Below, one piece after another: positions 25,701 through 35,009 of a stretch of DNA of 60,194 bases. The number at the start of each line of letters is the position of its first letter. The first letter of the stretch is position 1. The stretch comes from Lachnospiraceae bacterium (lineage in GTDB: Bacteria > Bacillota > Clostridia > Lachnospirales > Lachnospiraceae). Where the stretch lies: the NCBI GenBank assembly GCA_017408025.1, contig JAFQVJ010000009.1:1-60194 (forward strand). Direction: 5' to 3'. The translations under genes and the position numbers were made by a program. Under the pieces are notes generated by a model. It was not told the DNA's origin, made no database searches, and was given only the letters and a program-made list of their open reading frames with translations.

Positions 25701-26495
25701 TTATTCACCGCCTTCGCCTGCTTCATTAAATTCTTCTCTTTGGCTTGGTGATAAGAATGACTTGAGTTTTTCCTCAATAACTCTTGGATTCTCACCTGCC
25801 TGTATCGACAAAAGACCTTCTATCATAACTTCTTTCATCATAACCTCGTTGGCATCATTTTGAGCCATCTTCTTCTGAACTGGTATTGCAATCCAGTTGG
25901 CAATGAGCGAACCGTACAAGGTGGTAAGAAGAGCTACCGCCATGTTAGCACCAATAGAACTCGGATCATCCAATGTAACAAGCATGTTGACAAGTCCAAT
26001 AAGTGTACCAATCATACCCCACGCAGGAGCCATAGCACCAACATCACCCCAGAAGTCCATAATTTTCTTATGTCTTCCTTCTATACATGTAAGTTCCGTC
26101 TCCAAAATAGCCCTTACAAGATCAGGTTCTGTACCATCGACAATAAGAAGAATACCTTTCTTCATAAATTCATCTTCCAATTCATTGGCTGCTTCCTCCA
26201 ACTGGAGAAGACCTTCCTTTCTTGCTATATTGGACAAGTCAATTATCTTTTTGATAATCTCACCTTCATTAATCTGGTGTACCTTCATAACAAGAGTAAT
26301 GCTCTTAAATCCACCTATGTAATCCGACAACGTGTTTGACGTCAACATACAAGTCAATGTACCACCGATTGTGATAATGATTGAAGGTAAGTCATAGAAG
26401 TTTCCAAGTGCTGGAAATCCCTGATCACCACTGACAATACCGAAAACAACAACGACTGCACCCGCAACCAATCCTATAATACTTGCTAAATCCAT
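25701..26495 (-). CDS. motA: flagellar stator protein MotA
   Basis: 264 residues, four membrane helices, with the cytosolic loop containing charged residues for FliG contact (about 90-150) and PAWGMIGTLIGLVNML in helix 3. First gene after the flgE hairpin and has its own strong promoter. Confidence 0.97.
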   Translation of the reverse strand: MDLASIIGLVAGAVVVVFGIVSGDQGFPALGNFYDLPSIIITIGGTLTCMLTSNTLSDYIGGFKSITLVMKVHQINEGEIIKKIIDLSNIARKEGLLQLEEAANELEDEFMKKGILLIVDGTEPDLVRAILETELTCIEGRHKKIMDFWGDVGAMAPAWGMIGTLIGLVNMLVTLDDPSSIGANMAVALLTTLYGSLIANWIAIPVQKKMAQNDANEVMMKEVMIEGLLSIQAGENPRVIEEKLKSFLSPSQREEFNEAGEGGE

Positions 26496-26548
26496 TTATT
26501 TTCTCACCTACCCCACTTCTTTCTACGTATACTTTTTTAATCTATATT

Positions 26549-26577
26549 ATAATACCACATTTCGTTCATTTTACCAA
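26549..26577 (-). promoter_or_regulatory. sigma-A promoter ahead of motA
   Basis: Minus strand: TTGGTA (26577-26572), a 17-nt spacer and TATTAT (26554-26549). About 50 nt upstream of the motA ATG. Gives the motA-sigD half its own start. Confidence 0.7.
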
Positions 26578-26663
26578 CAAAATTTGATAAATTTTTCAAT
26601 AATTTTTTGATTTCTTTGTCAATTTTAAATTTAATTTACTTCTATATCCCTACAAAAGCTTAA

Positions 26664-26697
26664 GGATGACCCGAACCATCAGTGTTTCGGATCATCC
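26664..26697 (-). terminator. terminator-like hairpin after flgE
   Basis: Arms 26664-26675 and 26686-26697 pair over 12 bp with a 10-nt loop. The following minus-strand tract is only partly T-rich (TTAAGCTTTTG), so termination may be incomplete. Confidence 0.65.
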
Positions 26698-26719
26698 CAT
26701 GCTATAATTACTTATGTTT

Positions 26720-28060
26720 TTATCTCTTAAGGCTCAAAAGTTCCTCAATCATAGTATCTGATGTTGTTATTACTCTGGAATTTGCCTGATAACCTCTCTG
26801 AGTTACAATCATGTTCGTAAACTCTGTTGCCAGGTCTACATTAGACATTTCAAGTACACCACTTGACATGTCATCGCCAAACGCTGTTACTTCATTAACA
26901 TTTGCCGAACCAGAGTTAAGTGTGGAAGCAAAAAGATTATCTCCTACTTTTTCAAGACCTGCAGCATTTGCAAACTGTGCAACTGCAATCTGACCAATAA
27001 TAAGTGTATCACCGTTATCATATGAAGACACTACCTTACCATCTGTCTGGATAGCAACACTTATCATCTTACCTACGCCTTTACCAGCACCAGCATTCTC
27101 TATTGTACCGTCACCTCTGTTTGCAACTACTGAATAATCACTTCCGTAATTTGTCATATCACCAAGATTTGTTGCAATTTCTGTAGGAAATGTTGGAACC
27201 GGGGTAGTTGTACCAGCCTCTACAATTGACAATGTGAAATCCGCCTCACTTATTACTGTACCCTTTGTTGGGTCAAACTGTATTGGAATCGAAGCATCTC
27301 CTCCATTGAATACAGCGCCCATAGTTGTAACTTCTTCTGTTCCGCTAAAAATCTTATTAATTGACAATACGTAATCTGTCGTACTATCTGGAACCTGCTC
27401 AATCTTAAACTGAACATTGTATGTATTACCAAGCGAATCATACACGTACATATCACATGTCTTATATCCAAGACCCTCTGATGTGAAATCTTCATCAGAA
27501 GAATTGATATTACCTGTAAGCTTTGCTGTTGTTGTCTGAGCTGGTGCTGTGAGCATATACTCTTCACCATAGAGAGAGATTGGTCTAAGTTCATCTGTCT
27601 GAAGAATAAAATCACCTGTTACCTCATCTCTTGCAGCAGCATAACCCATTACATATCCACCTGATCCTGTAACAAGGTTACCAAATCCGTCAGTTGTAAA
27701 GTTACCAGCCTTTGTATAGTACTGTGTTCCACTCTGCTGAATAACAAAGAACTCCTGACCATTGATCTTTAAGTCAGTATCATTACCAGTAGACTGCGAA
27801 CCACCCTCATTTGTAATGTTAATAGAAATCTGTGCAACACTAGAACCAAGACCGATCTGCTTAGCATTCTGACCACCTGTCTGTGTGGCAGCATTTGGTC
27901 CTGAAGCTGACTGTGTTGTCTGATAGAATAACTCAGAGAAAGTTGTTCTCTGTGATTTAAAACCTACTGTATTAACGTTAGCAATATTATTACCTATAAC
28001 GTCCATACCTGTCTGATGTACTTTAAGTCCAGATACACCAGAATACAATGATCTCATCAT
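26720..28060 (-). CDS. flgE: flagellar hook protein FlgE
   Basis: 446 residues: the N-terminal rod/hook signature (SLYSGVSGLKVHQTGMDVIG), central D1/D2 domains rich in Thr/Asn, and the C-terminal helix (VDLATEFTNMIVTQRGYQAN...MIEELLSLKR). It forms the hook. Start MMRSL; AAGGAGG lies 10 nt upstream. Usually followed by flbD in Clostridia, which is absent here. Confidence 0.96.
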   Translation of the reverse strand: MMRSLYSGVSGLKVHQTGMDVIGNNIANVNTVGFKSQRTTFSELFYQTTQSASGPNAATQTGGQNAKQIGLGSSVAQISINITNEGGSQSTGNDTDLKINGQEFFVIQQSGTQYYTKAGNFTTDGFGNLVTGSGGYVMGYAAARDEVTGDFILQTDELRPISLYGEEYMLTAPAQTTTAKLTGNINSSDEDFTSEGLGYKTCDMYVYDSLGNTYNVQFKIEQVPDSTTDYVLSINKIFSGTEEVTTMGAVFNGGDASIPIQFDPTKGTVISEADFTLSIVEAGTTTPVPTFPTEIATNLGDMTNYGSDYSVVANRGDGTIENAGAGKGVGKMISVAIQTDGKVVSSYDNGDTLIIGQIAVAQFANAAGLEKVGDNLFASTLNSGSANVNEVTAFGDDMSSGVLEMSNVDLATEFTNMIVTQRGYQANSRVITTSDTMIEELLSLKR

Positions 28061-28143
28061 AATTAATTGACCTCCTTAAATATGCCGTTTATTCATCTCT
28101 TCCGTCATTCTGAGATGTAGCTTTCCTGCTATAGGTCCAAGCA

Positions 28144-28551
28144 TTATACAATAACGGCTCCATCAATGTTTGTAAATACATTATCTTCGCTCGCTGTACT
28201 GTCGATAGCTGTAACGACCGTATTATTTTTCACATTAACAATAAATGCTAAATCATCCATAATCATAAGTGATTCGTCAATACCTTTTGCTCCTGCTTTT
28301 TTAGCCCCATTGTTAAGTCTTTGCAGCTGTTCATCAGATAAGCTAATGTTTCTTTCACTTAATCTAGCATCCGCATGCTTAGAAAACTTTAGTTCTGTCT
28401 TTTTGGAATGCAACACTTCCTCAAACGACAAACCATCGCTTGTCTTATCCACTGATCTGCTATTCTGCGTCTTCAGATATTGACCAGTAACCTGCTCTAT
28501 GGAAGTGTAATTCGAAGTGAAATTGTTTGAAGAGAAATTATTAATATCCAT
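28144..28551 (-). CDS. TIGR02530 family flagellar operon protein
   Basis: 135 residues. The second half (SKHADARLSERNISLSDEQL...DDLAFIVNVKNNTVVTAID) matches the short family found between flgD and flgE in many Firmicutes. Proposed to help rod or hook capping, but the role is unknown to me. No membrane segment. Confidence 0.8.
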   Translation of the reverse strand: MDINNFSSNNFTSNYTSIEQVTGQYLKTQNSRSVDKTSDGLSFEEVLHSKKTELKFSKHADARLSERNISLSDEQLQRLNNGAKKAGAKGIDESLMIMDDLAFIVNVKNNTVVTAIDSTASEDNVFTNIDGAVIV

Positions 28552-28591
28552 ATCTTATCCCTTCTGATGTTCCCTCAGAACACCTCTCTGT

Positions 28592-29095
28592 TTAATTATT
28601 TTCAGTAGTTGCATCCTCTTGTGATGTTTCACTATCTGGTGTTGTTGTCGAACCGCCCATAATCTGCGCAATATAGTAATCATCCGCAACAGAATCAAGG
28701 TCATCATACTTGTAAAGATTATCATTTATTGATAGCATTGCTTTTCCATCAACCATCTGTACATAATCAACATATCCAGTAACAGTTGTTGTTTCCGAAA
28801 GTCCTTGTGATTTGCCTACTTCAACGATAACATACTTTCCAACAAGACCAAGTGCCTGTGAGTTGTTCATAGAAGATGTAATGTTTTGAAGTTCTTCCAA
28901 AGAAGAGAACTGTGCCAACTGAGCAACAAACTCTGAATTATCCTGTGGAGCTAACGGATCCTGATTCTGAAGCTGTGCTACAAGTAGCTGTAAAAAAGCA
29001 TCCTTACCCAGTGCACTTGTACCTTTGGTATCTTCCTTCTGATAAGTTTCAGTATAGTTTGTTTCTACTTTTCCATTTTCTACTGTAAGTGCCAT
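28592..29095 (-). CDS. flgD: flagellar hook cap protein FlgD
   Basis: 167 residues. The N-terminal FlgD signature ALGKDAFLQLLVAQLQNQDP, then DNSEFVAQLAQFSSLEELQN. The C-terminal half is short: it keeps a small beta region but not the full FnIII/TUDOR pair of the enterobacterial protein, as is common in Firmicutes. It scaffolds hook assembly. Confidence 0.93.
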   Translation of the reverse strand: MALTVENGKVETNYTETYQKEDTKGTSALGKDAFLQLLVAQLQNQDPLAPQDNSEFVAQLAQFSSLEELQNITSSMNNSQALGLVGKYVIVEVGKSQGLSETTTVTGYVDYVQMVDGKAMLSINDNLYKYDDLDSVADDYYIAQIMGGSTTTPDSETSQEDATTENN

Positions 29096-29130
29096 ACTAC
29101 TGTTTCCTTCCTTTTAGATTCAATAATTAG

Positions 29131-30459
29131 TTATGCCGAATAACTTACTGTGCTTCCCTTCATTTCCATGATTTCCTGATCGATTACTTCAATCTGTTCA
29201 TCACTTATGTCATCGAAAAACATATCCGTGTTTCTTCTGTTTTTCTTACTATGAGAAGAATTTTGTTCACCATTACCGTTGCTCTCGCCCTGCATGTTCT
29301 GTTCAAAAGCATGACTAGCAATAGTTACTTCAACATTTTCCACCTTGACTCCTTGGTTATTCAAATTGTCCTTAAGTAATGTCAACTGACTTTCCAAAGC
29401 ATTTTTTGCAGCTTCACTTTCAGCCGTAATCTGTGCTGTAATACTTCCATCCCGTGACACTACCTGAACAAGAACTTTACCAAGATGTTCTGGATAGAGT
29501 TGCATTTCTAAAGATGTTGTACCCTGTTTTACATGTAACTGTGTCTGTTCTACTACCTGTCTTACTATATCGTTAGCTTTTGTCTCTCCAACCTTTGCTG
29601 ACAGATCCTCTGTCAATTTTTTTGCAAAATCCTGTGGCTGCACTGCTACATTTTCATTGGTACTATTTTCATCTGTAGTCATTTTCTTGTCATCTTCATT
29701 CTTATGCAGGTCATTTAAACTGTCATCATCATTTGTCGTGTAGCTTTCTTCCACTGTCTGTTCTGCTACATTTACCTCATCAGTAGCATTATCCAAATCA
29801 GTTTTCACCGCTTCATCTTCCGATGATTTTCCGACCATCTCAGCATCAACTGCATCATCTACAATCGATACTGTCTCACTATTTACGTCGACTTCTGTTT
29901 CCTCATCGACCGTCGCCTGGATATTAAAATCCTCAGGTTTGACACTTTCTTTGATAGCTTCAGTTTTTGAAATAATATCCTTTAAATTCTTTGCAAAATC
30001 TGGATTAGTAAGTAAATCAGCCTGGTTTTCTACATTTTCAAGTTTCATTACTATCTTTGTAAGATCAGCCACGTTAAGCAGATTATCATCAGTCATTTCA
30101 AGGCTATCCATTGTCACATTAAGTTCTTCTTCGCTTATATCATATTGCTCCATAAGGATTTCTTTAATCTGACATACAACCTCATCAGACATAGCTGCAA
30201 TCTGTTCTTCTGTAACCTCTTCCTCAGATTTTATCTGATTCTTGCGTCCAACATTTCCAAATCTGGAAGTTCTGTCATCATCAGCCTTTTTTGTCTGGGA
30301 TACATTAAAATCTTTATCCTCATCCGACTTTTCACTTCTCATACCGTTGAGTGTTTCATCAAAGCTTTCTGTACGATTGGATGACTGTTGCACATTAGAT
30401 TTTGCTGATACCGAAGCATCAAAAAGTGTATTTACGCCTTTCACGTTAACACTTGCCAT
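29131..30459 (-). CDS. fliK: flagellar hook-length control protein FliK
   Basis: 442 residues: a long, low-complexity, acidic and Asn/Thr/Glu-rich N-terminal region (molecular ruler part) and a C-terminal Flg_hook domain (TSLEMQLYPEHLGKVLVQV...ALESQLTLLKDNLNNQGV). It measures the hook and triggers the FlhB switch. Confidence 0.9.
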   Translation of the reverse strand: MASVNVKGVNTLFDASVSAKSNVQQSSNRTESFDETLNGMRSEKSDEDKDFNVSQTKKADDDRTSRFGNVGRKNQIKSEEEVTEEQIAAMSDEVVCQIKEILMEQYDISEEELNVTMDSLEMTDDNLLNVADLTKIVMKLENVENQADLLTNPDFAKNLKDIISKTEAIKESVKPEDFNIQATVDEETEVDVNSETVSIVDDAVDAEMVGKSSEDEAVKTDLDNATDEVNVAEQTVEESYTTNDDDSLNDLHKNEDDKKMTTDENSTNENVAVQPQDFAKKLTEDLSAKVGETKANDIVRQVVEQTQLHVKQGTTSLEMQLYPEHLGKVLVQVVSRDGSITAQITAESEAAKNALESQLTLLKDNLNNQGVKVENVEVTIASHAFEQNMQGESNGNGEQNSSHSKKNRRNTDMFFDDISDEQIEVIDQEIMEMKGSTVSYSA

Positions 30460-30553
30460 TTCTTCACCTCCTTCTCTTTATTTTTCCAACTTATTTATCG
30501 ACATTTTTAGACATTTTACTTAGTTACTTTTGTACTTCAAAATAACAATAATT

Positions 30554-31303
30554 TTATTCTGGTGATAACATAACTGTAATCTTTGCACAGAATACTGCAT
30601 CAATGTCACTTAAAGCACCAAGAATTTCTGCTCTAGGCTCAACTTCCATGTTCTGTAATATAGAAACAACAACCTCCAGATTTCCTGTCATCTCATACAA
30701 AGCTGCTGCTGCTTTCTTTGGTTTCATAGCCGTATACGCATCAGCAAGATCTTTATATCTTTCGTCGTACATATACTTTTCAAGTACCTGCTTATACAAA
30801 ACCTCTGCATAATCTGGATTTATCTCTTCATAGTACTGTTTGTAATATTCATAGTCTAACGCTGCATCTCCAAATACTACTTCATCATAGAACTTTTCTT
30901 TCAGCTTTTCAAATTCAAGCTGACTTTCTTCAAAAGCTTTAAGTCTCTGTATTTCTGCCTGAAGATCAGCTATTGTCTCTGCATCTGCATCAGCCTCGTC
31001 CTTTAACACTTTTATCTCTTTCTCTAATTCTTTTATGTAGTTAATCGCCTCTGCTAAGCTCTTGTATGGATATTCCTCATCCTCCTCAGCCTCTTCATCC
31101 GGGAGAATCTCTTTTATAATCGGAACATCCTTAAATATAGGACGCATAACGCTACTTCCAAACCCACCTACATCAAGTTTTATAAATAACGCGAAAAGAC
31201 CAAGCCACAATACAATAATCAATACAGCGATAAGAATTGTAACAACCTTATTACCTTTCTTTTCTTCTATATCTATTAAATTATCCTTATTTTTCTTAGC
31301 CAT
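30554..31303 (-). CDS. MotE/MgtE-N domain membrane protein
   Basis: 249 residues: one membrane helix (about 23-42), a coiled coil (about 85-130) and a C-terminal MgtE_N-like helical domain (YTAMKPKKAAAALYEM...VSILQNMEVEPRAEILGALS). Such proteins are annotated MotE or YlxF in Firmicutes fla operons and are thought to chaperone MotA or assist FliG. The ATG is chosen at AGGTG; an upstream GTG overlapping the fliJ stop is possible. Confidence 0.75.
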   Translation of the reverse strand: MAKKNKDNLIDIEEKKGNKVVTILIAVLIIVLWLGLFALFIKLDVGGFGSSVMRPIFKDVPIIKEILPDEEAEEDEEYPYKSLAEAINYIKELEKEIKVLKDEADADAETIADLQAEIQRLKAFEESQLEFEKLKEKFYDEVVFGDAALDYEYYKQYYEEINPDYAEVLYKQVLEKYMYDERYKDLADAYTAMKPKKAAAALYEMTGNLEVVVSILQNMEVEPRAEILGALSDIDAVFCAKITVMLSPE

Positions 31304-31308
31304 GTCTG

Positions 31309-31758
31309 TCACCTGCCTTCTGAATCATTGTAGGTAAAGCTTACAAGCTCATCTACTTCTTTCTTTTCACTTTCGTTTATTTCATGAACAAACTCTTGAA
31401 ACGCTTTTTCTTTTAGTACTTCCTGAGTTTTCCGTTCAACCATAACCTTATTCAGTCTTCCTCTGGCTATATCAACATTTTTTTGAGCCAGTTTTATCTG
31501 CTGAATCTGATTTTTTCTTTCCTCTTTCTTGTACTCAAGAGCCTCGTTACATCTTTTCCATTCCCGTATATTTATGGAACCATCGCTTTGCTGCCTTATA
31601 AGCTCCTCATATCCCAGAATTTCATTATCAATTCTCTCAAGTCTCTCCTCTTCCGTTCTGAGCTTTTGCAATGCTATGGCAAACGCTGTCTTTTCCTGTG
31701 TTTCCAGCTTATTCTTTATATCCAAAATATTTTGCATTTTATAAATAAACTTTGCCAT
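31309..31758 (-). CDS. fliJ: flagellar export chaperone FliJ
   Basis: 149 residues, almost entirely a two-helix coiled coil (IYKMQNILDIKNKLETQEKT through the C-terminus). FliJ acts inside the FliI ring. Located right after fliI. Confidence 0.9.
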   Translation of the reverse strand: MAKFIYKMQNILDIKNKLETQEKTAFAIALQKLRTEEERLERIDNEILGYEELIRQQSDGSINIREWKRCNEALEYKKEERKNQIQQIKLAQKNVDIARGRLNKVMVERKTQEVLKEKAFQEFVHEINESEKKEVDELVSFTYNDSEGR

Positions 31759-31784
31759 AATCCGGTCTCCCGTCCGCCACTATG

Positions 31785-33098
31785 CTATTCTTCAAATATT
31801 GCATTTAACATAGAAAGCTCCTCTTCAAAAGAAAACTTTTCGTCAACTCCCTGTAACAGAAATTGATTAACTTGGTCTATCTTTTCAATTGCATAATCAA
31901 TGTTCTTATTCGAACCACTCTTGTACGCACCTATATTAATCAAATCTTCTGCCTCATTGTAAGTTGCCATAACATTTTTTAACTTTCCAGCAACAGCCTT
32001 ATGCTCTCTGGTAGCTATCTGTCCCATTACTCTGGAGATACTCTGCAATACATCTATAGCCGGATAATGATTCTTATGTCCAAGCTTTCTGGATAACATG
32101 ATATGTCCATCCAAAATACTTCTTGCAGTATCTGTAATCGGTTCATTGAAATCATCACCATCTACGAGAACTGTATATAAGCCCGTTATAGAACCAGCCG
32201 ATGACATTCCAGCTCTCTCAAGCAGCTTAGGCATCTCACTGTATACACTTGGTGGATATCCTCTTGTTACAGGTGGCTCTCCAGAAGCCAATCCTATCTC
32301 TCTTTGGGCCATAGAAAATCGAGTCAGCGAGTCCATCATCAATAAAACATCCTTACCTCGGTCTCTAAAGTACTCCGCTATAGCAGTTGCCGTCTTTGCC
32401 GCCTTATTTCTAATAAGTGCCGGCTTATCAGATGTGGCTACAACTACCACGCTTCGCTTCATACCTTCTTCACCCAGATCTCTCTCTATGAACTCTCTAA
32501 CTTCTCTGCCTCGCTCTCCTATAAGAGCTATAACGTTTATATCTGCCTTGGTATTTCTCGCAAACATACCAAGAAGTGTACTCTTTCCAACACCGCTACC
32601 AGCAAAAATTCCGATACGTTGACCCTTTCCAACTGTAATTAAACCATCTACAGCCTTAACTCCAAGTGGAAGAACTTCGCTGATAATCTCTCTCTCCATG
32701 GGATCTGGAGGTGCAGCCTCAACTGAATAATGTTTCGCCCCTACAAGTTCATCTCCATTGATAGGTCGTCCCAAACCATCTACCGTTTTTCCAAGTATAT
32801 CATCACTGACAGCCACTCTTAATACACCGCCAGTATTTTCAACAATACTTCCCGGACCAATACCATCAACGTTTTCAAATGGCATCAAGAGAATTCTGTT
32901 ATCCTTAAATCCTACAACCTCTGCCATAACCTCTACATCAGGATTGTCTTTTGCTATAATTCTACACACATCGTTCAGGTTAGCATCAGGACCAATAGAC
33001 TCTATTGTAAGTCCTACAATCTTTGATACCTTACCCAGCTTTTTTGCATAGCACTTTTCATATATTACATTGTACTTATCAAGATTTAAAACCGTCAT
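31785..33098 (-). CDS. fliI: flagellar export ATPase FliI
   Basis: 437 residues: an F1-beta-like ATPase with Walker A (GIFAGSGVGKSTLLG), Walker B (VLLMMDSLTRFSMAQREIGL) and the type III export signature (SGEPPVTRGYPPSVYSEMPKLLERAG). It releases substrates from chaperones. It lies 6 nt after fliH. Confidence 0.97.
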   Translation of the reverse strand: MTVLNLDKYNVIYEKCYAKKLGKVSKIVGLTIESIGPDANLNDVCRIIAKDNPDVEVMAEVVGFKDNRILLMPFENVDGIGPGSIVENTGGVLRVAVSDDILGKTVDGLGRPINGDELVGAKHYSVEAAPPDPMEREIISEVLPLGVKAVDGLITVGKGQRIGIFAGSGVGKSTLLGMFARNTKADINVIALIGERGREVREFIERDLGEEGMKRSVVVVATSDKPALIRNKAAKTATAIAEYFRDRGKDVLLMMDSLTRFSMAQREIGLASGEPPVTRGYPPSVYSEMPKLLERAGMSSAGSITGLYTVLVDGDDFNEPITDTARSILDGHIMLSRKLGHKNHYPAIDVLQSISRVMGQIATREHKAVAGKLKNVMATYNEAEDLINIGAYKSGSNKNIDYAIEKIDQVNQFLLQGVDEKFSFEEELSMLNAIFEE

Positions 33099-33104
33099 GT
33101 ATAT

Positions 33105-33974
33105 TTATTCTCCTGCGCAAGACAATATCTTAATGTCATTAATTAGATTTTCTAATTGGATATCAAGACTGCAATCATATACACCAGTATCTGTATCTAT
33201 GAGACACTCATTCCTTTTCATCGAAGGGTCCGTTACAATCTCTATATGTATATCTTTTCTAACTGCGCCAATAATCTTTTCCTTATTTTCTTTAAGGAAT
33301 ATTGCATCTTCGTTGCACACTCTGATTACAAAATTTCTGCTTGCTTCACCGCCAACCATAACATTATTAACAAGAGTAAGTATCATATCTCTCTTATCCA
33401 TCGCTATGGCATGTGTTATTTCTGAAAAAATCTTTAAAATTGTTTCCACAAGGGCAGGTTCAAGCTCCTGCTCTTTTTTCATATATTCCGAAATAAGCGA
33501 TTGCTTTAACTCTTCCAGTTCCTGTTGTTTAACAGAAAGTGTCGCTTCTGCCTCTTTCGCTGCTTTTTCTTCACCTTCAGCCAAACCTTGTTCTCTCGCC
33601 TGATTTCTTATATTTTCAGCATCTGCCTGTGCCTGACTAATAATAGTTCTGGCATCTTCATTAGCCTTTTCTACTATGTTATTTGCCTCAGCATGAGCTT
33701 CAGCTATAATAATTTCTATTTTTTTCTCTGCACCTGATTCCGTATCTTCCACATCTGTTGATTGTTCAGAACCGATTATATGCTCATCATTACCAAGAAC
33801 CTGACTGACACCAAGTGGATCAAGCCCAGGATTAAAACCATTCCCGTTAAAACCACCGTCTTCAGCTGTAGTTTTCAACTTAGCAAGCGCTTCTGAAACC
33901 ATCTCATTACAATCAATAACTCGCTTATTATCACCGTTTCTAGATACAGCAAAGCCCTTTAATAAATTAGACAA
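33105..33974 (-). CDS. fliH: flagellar export stator FliH
   Basis: 289 residues: a variable N-terminal part, a long coiled coil (about 95-185, NNIVEKANEDARTIISQAQA...) and a C-terminal FliH domain contacting FliI. The start is a TTG that overlaps the 3' end of fliG by 8 nt, with GGAGGTG upstream; no better ATG exists. Confidence 0.88.
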   Translation of the reverse strand: MSNLLKGFAVSRNGDNKRVIDCNEMVSEALAKLKTTAEDGGFNGNGFNPGLDPLGVSQVLGNDEHIIGSEQSTDVEDTESGAEKKIEIIIAEAHAEANNIVEKANEDARTIISQAQADAENIRNQAREQGLAEGEEKAAKEAEATLSVKQQELEELKQSLISEYMKKEQELEPALVETILKIFSEITHAIAMDKRDMILTLVNNVMVGGEASRNFVIRVCNEDAIFLKENKEKIIGAVRKDIHIEIVTDPSMKRNECLIDTDTGVYDCSLDIQLENLINDIKILSCAGE

Positions 33975-34986
33975 CTATCTCGTCACCTCCACCACGGGAA
34001 ATGATAATCTCGCCAGTATCTTCAAGCTTTCGAATGATATTAACAATCTTCTGCTGTGCCTCTTCAACGTCTTTCATACGAATTGGACCCATGAAATCCA
34101 TATCCTCTTTAATCATAGCCGCAAGACGCTTTGAAAGGTTGCTAAAGATTGCATTCTGAACTTCCTCGCCAGAACCCTTGAGTGCGATAGCAAGATCGTT
34201 ATTATCAACATCACGCAGCACTCTCTGTATTGTCTTTGAATCCAGAGCAAGAATATCCTCGAATACGAACATTTTCTTTCTGATTTCGTCTGCCAATTCT
34301 GGTTCTTCGATTTCCAGATTTTCCATAATATGTTTTTCTGTTCCTCTGTCTACTGTATTCAGGATATCTACGATGGCATCCACACCACCGACAATTGTGT
34401 AATCCTGATTTACCAGTGATGAAAGTTTCTTCTCAAGTACTCTCTCCACCTCTTTAATAACATCCGGAGATGTTCTATCCATCTTAGCTATACGTTTAGC
34501 AACATCAGCCTGCTTCTCCAACGGTAACGAAGAAACAATCATAGATGCCTGATACGCTGGCAAGTACGATAGTATAAGAGCAATAGTCTGTGGGTGCTCG
34601 TCCTGAATGAAGTTTAACAACTGACCAGGATCGGCCTTTCTGATAAACTCGAACGGGCGCACCTGAAGAGACGCTGTAAGCTTGCTAATAACATCTTGTG
34701 CCTTCTCTGCACCAAGAGCCTGTTCAAGAAGTTCTTTAGCATATCCAATACCGCCTTCAGCAATATACTGCTGTGCAAGACATACCTGATAAAACTCCGC
34801 CATTACATCCTCTTTTGTCTTCGGCGAAACACTTCTTGTATTGGCAATTTCCAACGTAAGCTGTTCTATTTCATCTTCTTTAAGATGCTTAAATAATTTA
34901 GATGACTTTTCAGGACCAAGAGCGATAAGCAATACCGCCGCCTTGGTTACCCCTGACACATCTGACATCTGTGAACTTTTAGACAT
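33967..34986 (-). CDS. fliG: flagellar motor switch protein FliG
   Basis: 339 residues with the three FliG domains. Middle-domain EHPQTIALILSYL (about 126-138) and C-terminal torque helix with charged residues (VFEDILALDSKTIQRVLRDVD). The ATG 7 nt after GGAGG is preferred over a GTG one codon earlier. Sits on the MS ring and meets MotA. Confidence 0.97.
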   Translation of the reverse strand: MSKSSQMSDVSGVTKAAVLLIALGPEKSSKLFKHLKEDEIEQLTLEIANTRSVSPKTKEDVMAEFYQVCLAQQYIAEGGIGYAKELLEQALGAEKAQDVISKLTASLQVRPFEFIRKADPGQLLNFIQDEHPQTIALILSYLPAYQASMIVSSLPLEKQADVAKRIAKMDRTSPDVIKEVERVLEKKLSSLVNQDYTIVGGVDAIVDILNTVDRGTEKHIMENLEIEEPELADEIRKKMFVFEDILALDSKTIQRVLRDVDNNDLAIALKGSGEEVQNAIFSNLSKRLAAMIKEDMDFMGPIRMKDVEEAQQKIVNIIRKLEDTGEIIISRGGGDEIVV

Positions 34987-35009
34987 CACTATACCTCCAA
35001 TAACTTATC

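Noticed and set aside
28592-29095. Truncated flgD
   Set aside because: Short FlgD proteins without the full C-terminal domains are normal in Firmicutes.
33967-33974. Frameshift between fliG and fliH
   Set aside because: The overlap is an ordinary coupled start using TTG with a good ribosome site.
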